From Streptomyces violaceusniger Tu 4113 (GTDB lineage: Bacteria; Actinomycetota; Actinomycetes; Streptomycetales; Streptomycetaceae): DNA of 64,000 nt. Shown here piece after piece: positions 1 through 13,036 of the stretch. Within the stretch, counting starts at the first letter, position 1; each line of letters opens with the position of its first letter. The notes beneath the pieces were generated by a model, which saw only the letters and a list, made by a program, of their open reading frames with translations, made no database searches and had not been told where the DNA came from. The position numbers were made by a program, and so were the translations under genes. The stretch lies in assembly GCF_000147815.2 (NCBI RefSeq), contig NC_015957.1:8122001-8186000 (forward strand), read 5' to 3'.

Positions 1-633
1 GCGGGAAACGTGGAGCTCGCGGCGGGTCCGGAGTACTTCATCGAGCTCAACTCCCGCTTCAAGACGCACCGTCGGGACATCGGCGCGGCCCTCGCCCATG
101 AGGTCACGCATGTGTATCTGCACCGCCTCGACCTGTCGTTCCCCGGCACACGCGACAACGAAATCCTCACCGACACCACCGCCGCCTATCTCGGCACGGG
201 CTGGTTGCTGCTCGACGCCTTCCGCCAGGACTCGCTTTCCAGCCAGAAACTGGGCTATCTGACCCCGGAGGAGTTCGGCTACGTACTGGCCAAGCGGGCG
301 CTGCTCTTCGATGAGGACCCCTACCCCTGGTTCACCTCTCCGCAGGCGTACGAGGCGTACGCCAAGGGGCTGGAGCTGGCGCGCCACGACCAGGCCCGGC
401 CGCCGCTCGCCGCCGCCGGCTGGACCGGCCGCCGCCGCTACGCCAAGGACCGCCGGTCGGCCGAGTCCGGCGACCCCTCCCCCACCGGAGGCGACTACGC
501 CTTCGACAGCGGCCCTCCGCTGAGCGTCTCCTTCCCCTGCCCGACCTGCCGTCAGCGCATCCGGGTCCCGGTGCGCGGCCGGGTGCGGGCCCGCTGCGGG
601 CTGTGCCGCACGGTGCTGGAGTGCGACACCTGA
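1..633 (+). CDS. Zinc metallopeptidase-like protein (5' truncated)
   Basis: The frame is open from the first base of the window, so the gene probably starts upstream; a GTG at 10 is an internal possibility giving 207 aa. Counted from that GTG, an HEVTH motif (residues 30-34) matches the HExxH zinc-binding site of metallopeptidases, with acidic residues following in an NEILTD segment. The C-terminus carries CPTC and CGLC pairs, a likely zinc ribbon. No membrane segment is visible. Family and substrate are not recognised, so peptidase activity is inferred from the motif only. Its TGA stop is the first triplet of a 12-bp tandem repeat array. Confidence 0.7.
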   Translation, partial: AGNVELAAGPEYFIELNSRFKTHRRDIGAALAHEVTHVYLHRLDLSFPGTRDNEILTDTTAAYLGTGWLLLDAFRQDSLSSQKLGYLTPEEFGYVLAKRALLFDEDPYPWFTSPQAYEAYAKGLELARHDQARPPLAAAGWTGRRRYAKDRRSAESGDPSPTGGDYAFDSGPPLSVSFPCPTCRQRIRVPVRGRVRARCGLCRTVLECDT

Positions 634-714
634 CGGGACATGTAACGGGACACGTGACGCGACACGTAACGCGGCACGTGACGCGGCACGTGAAGCGGCA
701 CCTCACGACACATC
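631..714. repeat. 12-bp tandem repeat, about 7 units, starting at a stop codon
   Basis: Consecutive degenerate 12-mers of the form TGACGCGGCACG run from 631 to 714, starting with the TGA stop of the metallopeptidase gene. Units alternate TGA and TAA at their first triplet and create several CACGTG palindromes. The array ends about 70 bp before the next gene. Confidence 0.85.
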
Positions 715-783
715 CGACGCGGCGCCGGTCCGGTCCGTGGCCGTGCGGGCCTGGAGTGCGCTCGACGTCGTACGCTCGCCTGC

Positions 784-1251
784 ATGAGCCCCTCCATCGC
801 CACCAACACCCGTGTCAGCCTCGACGAACTGCTGGAGTTCGTACGCCCGCGCCACCGTGCGCTGCTGATGACCCGCCGGGCGGACGGCTCGCCCCAGGCG
901 TCCCCGCTGACCTGCGGAGTCGACGACTCCGGCCGTATCGTCATGTCCACCTACCCCGAGCGCGCCAAGGTGCGCAACGTCAAGCGCGAGCCGGCGGTGA
1001 GCCTCGTCGTGCTGTCCGACGAATGGAACGGCCCCTGGGTGCAGATCGACGGCACCGCCGAGGTGGTCGACACCCCGGAGTCCGTCGAGCCGCTGGTCGA
1101 GTACTACCGCAACATCTCGGGCGAGCACCCGGACTGGGACGAGTACCGCGAGGCCATGCGCAAGCAGGGCAAGTCGCTGATCCGGATCACCCCCGAGCGC
1201 TGGGGCCCGGTCGCCACGGGCGGCTTCCCGGCCCGGCTGGTCGAGAGCTGA
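784..1251 (+). CDS. PPOX-class F420/flavin-dependent oxidoreductase
   Basis: A 155-aa protein of the pyridoxamine-phosphate-oxidase-like split-barrel fold, closest in appearance to the actinobacterial F420-dependent group (Rv1155-like). Typical features are an N-terminal helix followed by RRADGSPQASPL near residue 37, a VRNVKREPAVSLVV strand, and a C-terminal RITPERW. Such proteins bind F420 or a flavin and reduce small substrates; the substrate cannot be deduced. A TACGCT element at 771-776 lies 7 bases before the ATG and no ribosome binding site is visible, so the transcript may be leaderless. It is followed by a repeat-containing convergent spacer. Confidence 0.85.
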   Translation: MSPSIATNTRVSLDELLEFVRPRHRALLMTRRADGSPQASPLTCGVDDSGRIVMSTYPERAKVRNVKREPAVSLVVLSDEWNGPWVQIDGTAEVVDTPESVEPLVEYYRNISGEHPDWDEYREAMRKQGKSLIRITPERWGPVATGGFPARLVES

Positions 1252-1289
1252 GCGCTCCGCGGGAAGTGCCGCGAGGTGCGGTCGTTCAT

Positions 1290-1396
1290 CCGCGGCTGTG
1301 TCGTGGCTGGTCGCCCACGCGGCGGAGCCGCATATCGACACAGCCGCGGCGGAGCCGCATATCGATACAGCCCCGCGCCCCTTCGGGGCGCACCCG
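1290..1396. repeat. Interspersed Streptomyces-type repeat, with a doubled GCGGAGCCGC core
   Basis: The stretch contains TGTCGTGGCTGGTCGC, then two copies of GCGGCGGAGCCGCATATCGA (near 1319 and 1346), then the palindromic CGCGCCCCTTCGGGGCG. The same cores recur near 25200, 41000-41580 and 44690. The intergenic region 1252-1513 otherwise holds only the 28-bp repeats. Confidence 0.75.
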
Positions 1397-1452
1397 AACC
1401 GCACCGGACTTCATCGAGGCCGCTTAGGCGTCAGCACGCCCCGCGAGGCGTA

Positions 1453-1528
1453 AGCGCTCAGCACCGCTCCACGCACCCCCAGCGCTCAGCACCGCCCGAC
1501 GAGCCCCGAGCGCTCAGCACCGCCCCGC
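1453..1528. repeat. 28-bp tandem repeat spanning a stop codon
   Basis: AGCGCTCAGCACCGC begins at 1453, 1481 and 1509, an exact 28-bp period with variable filler. Read on the minus strand each unit contains GGTGCTGAGCGCT, and the first one met supplies the real TGA stop of the glycosyltransferase at 1514-1516. Confidence 0.8.
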
Positions 1529-2995
1529 ACGCCCGTAGAGCACGATCCGCATCCCGGTGACGTCCCTGACGGCGCATCGGTGGAAGTGCTCCGCGAGCAC
1601 CTCCCGTTTCACCCGCTCCTGAGGGGTGTCGTCCAGCGGCTGGCCGGGCGGGTCGTTCACCGTGACGATCCGCCCGGCCGTCAGCATCCGGGCCCGGATC
1701 CCCGGTGCGGGCAGCTCGATGCCGTGCAGCGTGCCCGAGGGGATCGCGTCCCGGGCCAGCGCCAGCTCCCGCAGCCCCCGGAAGTCCTCCGGGCTGGACA
1801 TGATCGGCTCCCGGCGCCGCGCGGGCAGGAAGAGCACCCCGTCACCGGGCCGCCCCAGCTCCTGTACGGCGCGCGCGGCCGCGAGGGTGTTATCGAGCCG
1901 GCTCCCCGGGGTCCTCAGTTGGAGCGAGTACGGCAGCAGGGCGGCCACGGCGACCACCGCCAGTCCCCCGGCCAGCGCCCGTGGGACGGCGACGGTGCGC
2001 GACAGCGCGTCCAGCCGGGCCCCGATCAGCAGCGCGAGCCCGACATGGGCGTAGAGCACATACCGGTCGACGTAGAGCGGATGGAGATACGACACCGCCA
2101 TCAGCGCGGCCGGTGGCAGGATCAGCAGCGCCAGGGCGAGGTCGCGCAGCGGGAGGGGGCCCCGGGCGGGCAGCGGTCCCCGGGCGCAGACGAAGCCGGT
2201 CAGGGCGAGTGCGCCGAAGCCGAGCAGTTCGGGTGGGCCCGGCGCGGAGATCCAGCCGACCAGCGCCGCCTGCTGCTGACTGACGATCACCAGCGGTGCC
2301 AGCACGAGGGCCACCACGGAGGCCGCCTGGCCCCACGCCCAGCCGGACCGCGCGCCCACCCGGGCCCGGTACAGCGCGACGCCGTGCGCGGCGACGGCCA
2401 GGATCGCGAACTCGTGCAGCAGGCAGGCCAGCGAGGCGACGGCCGCGTATCCGGCCCAGGTGCGCTTGCGGGGCCTGGCCACGGCGCTCAGCAGCAGATG
2501 CGTGGCCGCGACGACGGCGGCGCTGACGAGGGCGTACGACCGTCCCTCCTGTGCGTACCGCTGCACCGCCGGGGCCAGCGGGAAGACCAGCCCGGCGACG
2601 AGTCCGGCGCGCGGCCCGGCGAGCCGGTGGCCGAGCAGCCCCACCCCGGCCGCGGTGGCGGCCATGGCCAGTACCGAGGGGAGCCGCAGGGCGGGCAGTC
2701 CGCCGTCCCAGAGGGCGAAGACGGCGTGCATCAGCAGGTAGTAGAGGCCGTGCGCCACATCGGCGTTGCCGAGGAGATGCCCGATCTCGCCGACGCTACG
2801 GTGCGCGACCTGGTACGTCGTCGACTCGTCCCGCCACATGCTGTGCTCCCGGCGGATCCCCCACAGCCCGAGCGCCAGCGCCAGCCCGGCCGGGGCGAGC
2901 GCGACGACGGCCGGACCGGGGCGGCGGCGCGCCGGGGGCGCCGGGTGGACGCGTGGGACGCCCCGGGCGATGTCGAGGGCGGGCGAGATGGCCAT
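1514..2995 (-). CDS. Polytopic membrane glycosyltransferase (GT39/ArnT-like)
   Basis: A 493-aa membrane protein with about ten or more hydrophobic segments. After the first membrane helix it has WRDE (residues 54-57), resembling the acidic D-E motif of GT-C fold mannosyl/arabinosyltransferases that use polyprenyl-phosphate sugars outside the membrane. Also seen are RYAQEGRSYAL and a YVDRYVLYAHVG motif typical of this family. Donor and acceptor are unknown. The ATG at 2995 is preceded only by a weak purine stretch. It lies downstream of the ABC operon on the same strand, separated by an 18-bp repeat array. Confidence 0.8.
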   Translation of the reverse strand: MAISPALDIARGVPRVHPAPPARRRPGPAVVALAPAGLALALGLWGIRREHSMWRDESTTYQVAHRSVGEIGHLLGNADVAHGLYYLLMHAVFALWDGGLPALRLPSVLAMAATAAGVGLLGHRLAGPRAGLVAGLVFPLAPAVQRYAQEGRSYALVSAAVVAATHLLLSAVARPRKRTWAGYAAVASLACLLHEFAILAVAAHGVALYRARVGARSGWAWGQAASVVALVLAPLVIVSQQQAALVGWISAPGPPELLGFGALALTGFVCARGPLPARGPLPLRDLALALLILPPAALMAVSYLHPLYVDRYVLYAHVGLALLIGARLDALSRTVAVPRALAGGLAVVAVAALLPYSLQLRTPGSRLDNTLAAARAVQELGRPGDGVLFLPARRREPIMSSPEDFRGLRELALARDAIPSGTLHGIELPAPGIRARMLTAGRIVTVNDPPGQPLDDTPQERVKREVLAEHFHRCAVRDVTGMRIVLYGRAGRC

Positions 2996-3020
2996 GGGGA
3001 AGGGGACTCCGATCGGAGCG

Positions 3021-3074
3021 GAAGGGGGCGGAGCCGTGGAAGGGGGCGGAGCCGTGGAAGGGGGCGGAGCTGTG
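3021..3074. repeat. 18-bp tandem repeat, 3 units
   Basis: GAAGGGGGCGGAGCCGTG occurs at 3021, 3039 and 3057 with a single mismatch in the last unit. It lies 17 bp downstream of the stop of the permease ending at 3092 and just upstream of the glycosyltransferase start. Confidence 0.9.
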
Positions 3075-3091
3075 GTGGCCGGGGGCGCTGG

Positions 3092-4150
3092 TCAGGCCCG
3101 TCTGCGCCCGATCCACCACACGCAGAACGCGGCGAGCGCGACGGCCATGGCCAGGCAGATCCCGGCCTGGATCCACTGCATGGACCAGAAGTGCCCGATG
3201 GGGTGGTAGTCCTCATACTCTTCGGCCAGGTGGCGGCGGTCGAGGCAGCGGAAAATGGCCGGCCATCCGCCGAGCCCCTTGCAGACCGATCCGTCGACCC
3301 TGGCACCGGTCCCGTCGAGATACCCCGAGCCGACGTACCACCCGCCGAACGGCGACTCCGCGTGGGTGCGGACGCCCGCTGTCACGGTGAGCCGGGGCAT
3401 CAGATGCGGGCGCAACTGCTGGAGGCCGTAGACGACGCCGGCGGTGACGGCGAGGGTGCAGGCCATGGCGGGCAGCGTCCGCCGGAGCAGCAGGCCGAAG
3501 GCCGTGCCGAGGAAGAGGGACAGCAGGGACAGCGATACGAAGGCCGGACCCATCACGTCGAAGGGCAGGGTGTCGCCCCAGTGGACGTCCGGGAAGGTGC
3601 CGCGCACCGGCCACCACCACCAGGTGAACAGCGCGGATAGCAGGGTGGTGGCGGCCAGGGTGCCGACGACGGGGAGGGCGAGCGTGGCGATGAGCCAGCG
3701 CACCCTGCCGACCGACTGGGACCAGACGAGCGCGGCGGTGCCGCTCTCGAATTCGCGCGCGATCAGCGGGGCACCGACGAAGGCCCCGATGACGGCCGGG
3801 ATGGCGAGCAACAGCCGTGCGGTGTCGAGCAGCGCCACACGGTATGTCTCCAGCCGGATGTACGCCTCCGTCAGCCCGTCCGACACCACGGGCGCCCCAT
3901 TGCAGACGCGCCACAGCCGGCAGTCGGCGACGCCCCGGTCGTGGATCCAGGCGGCCATGCCGGTGCGCTGGTACAGGAGATATCCGGCGAGGGCGAGGAT
4001 CAGCACTCCGCCCGTCACCAGGACGGTCCGCTGGCGGCGCCAGGCCAGCCAGAGCGGACCGCGCGGGCTCAGCGGGGAGCCGGTGTGCCGCGGCCTCGGA
4101 GGGGAGTCGGTGTGCGGCGGGCCCGGGCGCTGGGCGGTTCCGGTCTTCAC
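3092..4150 (-). CDS. ABC transporter permease (ABC-2 type), second of a pair
   Basis: 352 aa. One N-terminal membrane helix is followed by an extracytoplasmic segment with paired cysteines (ADCRLWRVC), then about four further helices and a last helix near the C-terminus ending AFCVWWIGRRRA. The GTG start at 4150 has a strong AAGGAGG upstream and overlaps the stop of the preceding permease (GTGA). Its 3'-terminal 84 nt are nearly identical to the end of that paralogue. It presumably pairs with the upstream ATPase; the substrate is unknown. YtrA-type operons often respond to cell-wall antibiotics, so an export or sensing role is an inference from context. Confidence 0.85.
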   Translation of the reverse strand: MKTGTAQRPGPPHTDSPPRPRHTGSPLSPRGPLWLAWRRQRTVLVTGGVLILALAGYLLYQRTGMAAWIHDRGVADCRLWRVCNGAPVVSDGLTEAYIRLETYRVALLDTARLLLAIPAVIGAFVGAPLIAREFESGTAALVWSQSVGRVRWLIATLALPVVGTLAATTLLSALFTWWWWPVRGTFPDVHWGDTLPFDVMGPAFVSLSLLSLFLGTAFGLLLRRTLPAMACTLAVTAGVVYGLQQLRPHLMPRLTVTAGVRTHAESPFGGWYVGSGYLDGTGARVDGSVCKGLGGWPAIFRCLDRRHLAEEYEDYHPIGHFWSMQWIQAGICLAMAVALAAFCVWWIGRRRA

Positions 4151-5223
4151 GCCGCCTCCTTCACCGCGGGTCGCCGCCGGATCCACCACACGCAGAACGC
4201 GGCGAGCGCGACGGCCGCGGCCAGGCAGATCCCGGCCTGCATCCACTGCATGGGCCAGTAGTGGCTCGCCGGGTGCAGTTCCTCGTACTGCTTCTGGGTG
4301 GCGCCGGAGCGGGCGAGGCAGCGGTTCCAGCCGTCCTGACCGATGGCGGACGAGCAGCGGTCCGAGGGGATCTTCGCCCCGGAGCGGGACAGATAGCCGT
4401 CGCCGATACCGCGCCAGGAGGTGAAGAAGACCTCGAGGGGGGTGTGCGCGAAGTCGCCGCCGGCGTCGGAGACGATCGTCCGCGGGGCCATCAGATGGGG
4501 GCGCAGGGCGCCGAGTCCGTACGGGACACCGGCGGTGACCCCCAGGGTGCCCGCCATGGCGGGCACGGTGCGCCGCAGCAGCAGCCCGGCCGCCGCGCCC
4601 ACGAAGAAGGCCAGCGGGGCGAGGGCGACGGCCGCCGGGCCGGTCGCGTCGAACGGTACGGCGGTGCCCCAGGCGATGTCCTGGAACTGGGTCCGGGCCG
4701 CCCGCCACCACCAGGTGTAGAGGGCCGCGAGGACCGCGGTGCCGGCCGTGACGGTGACCAGGGGCAGGGCGAGTTTGGCGATGAGCCAGCGGGTCCGGCT
4801 GACCGACTGTGTCCACACCAACTGGTGGGTGCCCATCTCCAGTTCCCGGGCGAACAGGGGCGCGCCGATGAAGACGCCGATCAGCGCGGGCAGCGCGATG
4901 AGCAGCCGTCCGGTATTGAGCAGCGGTGTGCGGTAGGTGTCGCTGAGGTGGCGGAGCGCGTCGATCGTGGGGTCGGCTCCCCTGCCGGGATGGGTCCGCC
5001 TGCCGTGGCAGAACCGCTTCCAGTCCGCGCAGTCCTGGATGTCGTGCGCCCGCAGGTAGCCGACCATCCCGGCGCGCTGCCAGAGGATGTACGCGGCGAT
5101 CGCCGCGACGGCGGCGAGGCCCGCCCAGAGGGCGGCCCGGTGCTGCCGCGCCACCAGCCACACCAGTCCTCGGGTACGGGGCCGGGCGCCGGGTGCGCCG
5201 AGCCGTATGCCGACCGTGCTCAT
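4147..5223 (-). CDS. ABC transporter permease (ABC-2 type), first of a pair
   Basis: 358 aa, paralogous to the next gene downstream: N-terminal helix, a loop with DIQDCADWKRFC, a cluster of central helices including LLRRTVPAMAGTLGVTAG, and the same terminal helix AFCVWWIRRRP. The ATG at 5223 overlaps the ATPase stop (ATGA). The two permeases and the ATPase are thus translationally coupled, consistent with a complex made of two non-identical membrane subunits and an ATPase dimer. Confidence 0.87.
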   Translation of the reverse strand: MSTVGIRLGAPGARPRTRGLVWLVARQHRAALWAGLAAVAAIAAYILWQRAGMVGYLRAHDIQDCADWKRFCHGRRTHPGRGADPTIDALRHLSDTYRTPLLNTGRLLIALPALIGVFIGAPLFARELEMGTHQLVWTQSVSRTRWLIAKLALPLVTVTAGTAVLAALYTWWWRAARTQFQDIAWGTAVPFDATGPAAVALAPLAFFVGAAAGLLLRRTVPAMAGTLGVTAGVPYGLGALRPHLMAPRTIVSDAGGDFAHTPLEVFFTSWRGIGDGYLSRSGAKIPSDRCSSAIGQDGWNRCLARSGATQKQYEELHPASHYWPMQWMQAGICLAAAVALAAFCVWWIRRRPAVKEAA

Positions 5224-6152
5224 GCCCCCACCTCCGTACCGGCCGTCCGCGTGTCGTCCGCGAGCAGCGGCGGGGCGTCGGGAGCGCGCAGATAGCCGAG
5301 CAGGACCTCTTCGAGGGAGGGTTCGGTGACGATCCAGCCGTCCCCGCTCGGGGTGCCCTCGGGGCGTATCAGCGCGGTGAGCTGACGGCCTGTCGTACGG
5401 GTCTCGACCACGGTGTGGCGGGCGAGCGCGGCCGGTGTTCCGCCGCCGGTCGCGCTCGGGCCGGTGACGAGGCGGTGGGCGGCCTGGATCTCGTCCGTCC
5501 CGCCCGCCAGGCGGATCCGGCCGCCGCCCATCAGCAGCAGGTAGTCGCAGACTCCGTCGAGTTCGGCGAGCACATGGGTGGAGATGACCACGCCGGTGCC
5601 GCGCTCGGCGGCCTCGGCCATCAGCACGCCCATCATCCGGTGGCGGCGCAGCGGGTCCTGATCGGACATCGGCTCGTCCAGCAGGAGCAGATCGGCGCGT
5701 TTGCCGAGGGCGAGGGCGAGGGCCACACAGGTGCGCTGGCCGCCGGAGAGCGAGCCGACGCGGGCGGACAGCGGAACCTCGGCCTCCTCCACCACCCGTT
5801 CGGCGGCCTTCTGGTCCCAGCGGGGGTTGAGCTCCCGGCCCAGGCGCAGCGTGTCGGCGACGGAGAAGCGCGGGTAGAGCGGCTTGTCCTGGGCGACGAA
5901 GGCGACGCGCTCGCGGGCGGCGGGCGCGGAGGGCGCCTGGCCGAAGACCCGCAGCGTGCCGGTGGTCGGGGTCAGCAGACCGGCGGCGAGGGACAGCAGG
6001 GTGCTCTTGCCGGAGCCGTTGGGGCCCACCAGCGCGCAGATCCGCCCGGCGGGCAGGTGGAAGGCGACATCTCTCAGGGCCCAGCCGCGCCGGTACTTCT
6101 TGCCCAGCCCGGACGCCTCCAGTGCGCCGGCCGCCTCGATCTCGTCGGTCAC
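5220..6152 (-). CDS. ABC transporter ATP-binding protein (YtrB-like)
   Basis: 310 aa. Walker A GPNGSGKST (about residues 43-51), a Q-loop FVAQDKPLY, signature LSGGQR, Walker B LLLLDEP, and a switch histidine in ISTH are all present. The D-loop reads DEPMSDQDP instead of the commoner DEPTSGLDP. A C-terminal extension of about 90 aa follows the nucleotide-binding domain, as in YtrB/BcrA-type exporters. It overlaps the gene on each side by 4 bp and is probably repressed by the GntR/YtrA protein encoded first in the operon. Confidence 0.92.
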   Translation of the reverse strand: MTDEIEAAGALEASGLGKKYRRGWALRDVAFHLPAGRICALVGPNGSGKSTLLSLAAGLLTPTTGTLRVFGQAPSAPAARERVAFVAQDKPLYPRFSVADTLRLGRELNPRWDQKAAERVVEEAEVPLSARVGSLSGGQRTCVALALALGKRADLLLLDEPMSDQDPLRRHRMMGVLMAEAAERGTGVVISTHVLAELDGVCDYLLLMGGGRIRLAGGTDEIQAAHRLVTGPSATGGGTPAALARHTVVETRTTGRQLTALIRPEGTPSGDGWIVTEPSLEEVLLGYLRAPDAPPLLADDTRTAGTEVGA

Positions 6153-6580
6153 CCGTTCTCACCGTCTTCCTCATGGCCACTCTCGCTGAGGGTGGCGGTC
6201 TCGCCGAAACGCTCTTCGAGGACCGAGGCCACCAGCGCCGTCACGTCCTCGCGGTCGAGCCCGGCGGCGCGGGCCCGGTCGGTCCAGTCGGCGAGCTCCG
6301 CGCGCAGCGGTGAGTCCGCGGCGGCGCCGGGCCGGGCCAGCGACCGGCGGACGAAGGTGCCCAGGCCCGGCCGGGGCTCGACCAGCCCTTCGCGCTCCAG
6401 CTCGCGGTATGCCTTCAGGACGGTGTTGGGGTTGATGGCGGTGGCCGCGACGACCTCCCTGGCCGTGGGCAGCCGGTCCCCGGGCTGCAGCAGTCCGAGG
6501 CGGAGCGCCTGTTTGGTCTGCTGGACGATCTGCAGATAGGTGGCGATGCCGCTGCGCCGGTCGATGCGGTACTCGACCAT
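6149..6580 (-). CDS. GntR-family regulator, YtrA subfamily
   Basis: 143 aa. The N-terminal winged helix-turn-helix (about residues 8-78) has the hallmarks LQIVQQTKQALRLGLLQPGDRLPT and NTVLKAYRELEREGLV. The short C-terminal tail (about 60 aa) lacks a ligand-binding domain, which defines the YtrA subfamily. It is first in a four-gene overlapping operon with its ABC transporter, the usual autoregulatory arrangement. A perfect-arm inverted repeat sits 17-32 bp upstream of the start. Confidence 0.93.
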   Translation of the reverse strand: MVEYRIDRRSGIATYLQIVQQTKQALRLGLLQPGDRLPTAREVVAATAINPNTVLKAYRELEREGLVEPRPGLGTFVRRSLARPGAAADSPLRAELADWTDRARAAGLDREDVTALVASVLEERFGETATLSESGHEEDGENG

Positions 6581-6596
6581 CCGTCCACCACCCTTT

Positions 6597-6612
6597 CACT
6601 AATCAGTTAGTG
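6597..6612. promoter_or_regulatory. Putative YtrA operator
   Basis: CACTAA-TCAG-TTAGTG: 6-bp perfect inverted arms with a 4-bp spacer, 17 bp upstream of the regulator's start codon. AT-rich relative to its surroundings, and the position fits autorepression of the ABC operon. Confidence 0.8.
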
Positions 6613-6730
6613 GAATGATGGTGGAGCGCGTCCGAGACAATGTCAACTCCTGGGCGAACGTCGACCGCTGAGCGACCGTCGGCCGCTGAGCGCATGCCGA
6701 CCGCTCATCGGATGCCGACCGCAAACGCCA

Positions 6731-6772
6731 CGCGGCGCCTCCCCCCTGGTCGGGTAGGGGGAAGGCGCCGCG
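6731..6772 (-). terminator. Strong hairpin terminator after gltD
   Basis: CGCGGCGCC-TCCCCCC and GGGGGAAGGCGCCGCG form a stem of about 15 bp with one bulge and a loop of about 10 nt, lying 117 bp beyond the gltD stop and before the divergent ytrA promoter. No U tract, as is normal in Streptomyces. Confidence 0.7.
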
Positions 6773-6888
6773 CGGCCGGTCCGTACGCCGTTGTACGGGC
6801 GGAGATCCAGGAATCCGGGAGTCCAGTCCCAGAAGTCCCGGGAGTCCCAGGAGACTGAAGCCGGGAAGACCGGCAGGGGTCGGACCGG

Positions 6889-8341
6889 TCAGACCATCAG
6901 GGCCCGGTCGGTGGGGCGGATCGGGGCGGGGAGTTCGCTGGCCCCGGCCAGATAGCGGTCCACCCCGCGCGCCGCGGAGCGGCCCTCGGCGATGGCCCAG
7001 ACGATCAGCGACTGGCCGCGGCCAGCGTCACCGGCCACGAAGACACCCGGCACATTGGTGGCGAAGTCGGCGTCGCGCGCGATGTTGCCGCGCTCGTCCA
7101 GCTCCAGACCGAACTGCTCGACCAGGCCGTTCTTCTGGTCGGTGCCGGTGAAGCCCATGGCGAGGGTGACGAGCTGGGCCGGGATCTTCCGCTCGGTGCC
7201 CGGCTTCTGCTCCAGCTTGCCGTCCTTGAACTCCACCTCGATCAGGTGCAGCCACTGGACGTTGCCGTCCTCGTCGCCCTCGAAGTGGGTGGTGGAGACG
7301 GAGTAGATCCGCTCCCCGCCCTCCTCGTGCGCCGAGGTGACCTTGTAGAGCATCGGGAAGGTCGGCCAGGGCTGGCCGGCGGTCCGATCGTCGCCGGGCT
7401 TGGGCATGATCTCAAGCTGGGTGACGGAGGCGGCGCCCTGCCGGTGGGCGGTGCCGACGCAGTCCGCGCCGGTGTCGCCGCCGCCGATGACCACGACGTG
7501 CTTGCCCTCGGCGGTGATGGGGGCGGTGGTGAGGTCGCCCTCCTGCACCTTGTTGGCGAGCGGCAGGTACTCCATCGCGAAGTGGATGCCGTTCAGCTCC
7601 CGGCCGGGGGCCGGCAGGTCGCGCGAGGTGGTGGCGCCGGCCGCGATGACCACAGCGTCGTACCGCTTGCGCAGCTTGGCGGCGTCGATGTCGCGGCCGA
7701 TCTCCGTCTCGGTGCGGAACTTGGTGCCCTCCGCGCGCATCTGCTCGATACGGCGGTTGATGTGCCGCTTCTCCATCTTGAACTCGGGGATGCCGTAGCG
7801 CAGCAGCCCGCCGATGCGGTCGGCCCGCTCATAGACGGCGACCGTGTGACCGGCCCGGGTGAGCTGCTGGGCGGCGGCCAGGCCCGCGGGGCCCGAGCCG
7901 ATGACGGCGACGGTCTTGCCGCTGAGCCGCTCGGGCGGCTGCGGGGTGACATCGCCCGCGTCCCACGCCTTGTCGATGATGGTGACCTCGACGTTCTTGA
8001 TGGTCACCGCGGGCTGGTTGATGCCGAGCACACAGGCCGACTCGCACGGAGCCGGGCACAGCCGCCCGGTGAACTCCGGGAAGTTGTTGGTCGCGTGCAG
8101 CCGCTCGCTGGCCTCGCGCCAGTCCTGCCGGTAGGCGTAGTCGTTCCACTCGGGGATGAGGTTTCCCAGCGGACAGCCGTTGTGACAGAACGGGATGCCG
8201 CAGTCCATGCAGCGTCCGGCCTGCTTGCTGATGATCGGCAGCAGTGAACCGGGGACGTAGACCTCGTTCCAGTCCTTGACGCGCTCGTCCACCGGGCGGG
8301 TCTCGGCGACCTCGCGGCCAGTGGTCAGGAAGCCCTTGGGG

Positions 8342-8349
<8 letters not shown>
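6889..8349 (-). CDS. gltD: Glutamate synthase (NADPH) small subunit
   Basis: 486 aa, the normal size. The N-terminal region has two cysteine clusters for [4Fe-4S] centres ([13 protein letters not shown] and CPAPCESAC), then an FAD-binding [10 protein letters not shown] motif near residue 152 and an NADPH-binding GGGDTGADC near residue 290. It transfers electrons from NADPH to GltB for conversion of glutamine plus 2-oxoglutarate to two glutamates. It is downstream of gltB with an 8-bp overlap, so the two are co-transcribed and probably translationally coupled. A short imperfect 9-bp duplication covers its stop codon. Confidence 0.97.
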
Positions 8350-12913
<4,564 letters not shown>

Positions 12914-12972
12914 GGCATTGTGCGTGTGCCGAGGGACGACGTTGGCCCTCCGCGAGAATTTCGTGCAGGTTA

Positions 12973-13036
12973 CATGATGGGGTGAATCTCGGGAAGTGGA
13001 AATTCCGTTCCATCATGCGGACACCCCAAGGGTGGG
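12973..13036 (-). promoter_or_regulatory. Palindrome-rich leader/promoter region of gltB
   Basis: CATGATGG (12973-12980) and CCATCATG (13010-13017) are perfect inverted arms, with GGAAATTCC nested between them. A second small hairpin ACCCC-AAGGGT-GGGGT follows at about 13021-13036. The area is notably AT-richer than the coding DNA. It could be an operator pair or a structured leader; no known element is recognised. The rest of 12914-13193 shows nothing else. Confidence 0.45.

Noticed and set aside
1453..1528. CRISPR-like 28-bp period.
   Set aside because: Only three copies, the 'spacers' are 13 bp and GC-rich, and no cas genes are nearby.
3092..6180. Single large minus-strand frames covering several ABC genes.
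   Set aside because: They join real C-terminal permease sequences to out-of-frame Arg/Pro-rich shadows; the true genes start at 4150 and 5223 with ribosome binding sites or overlaps.
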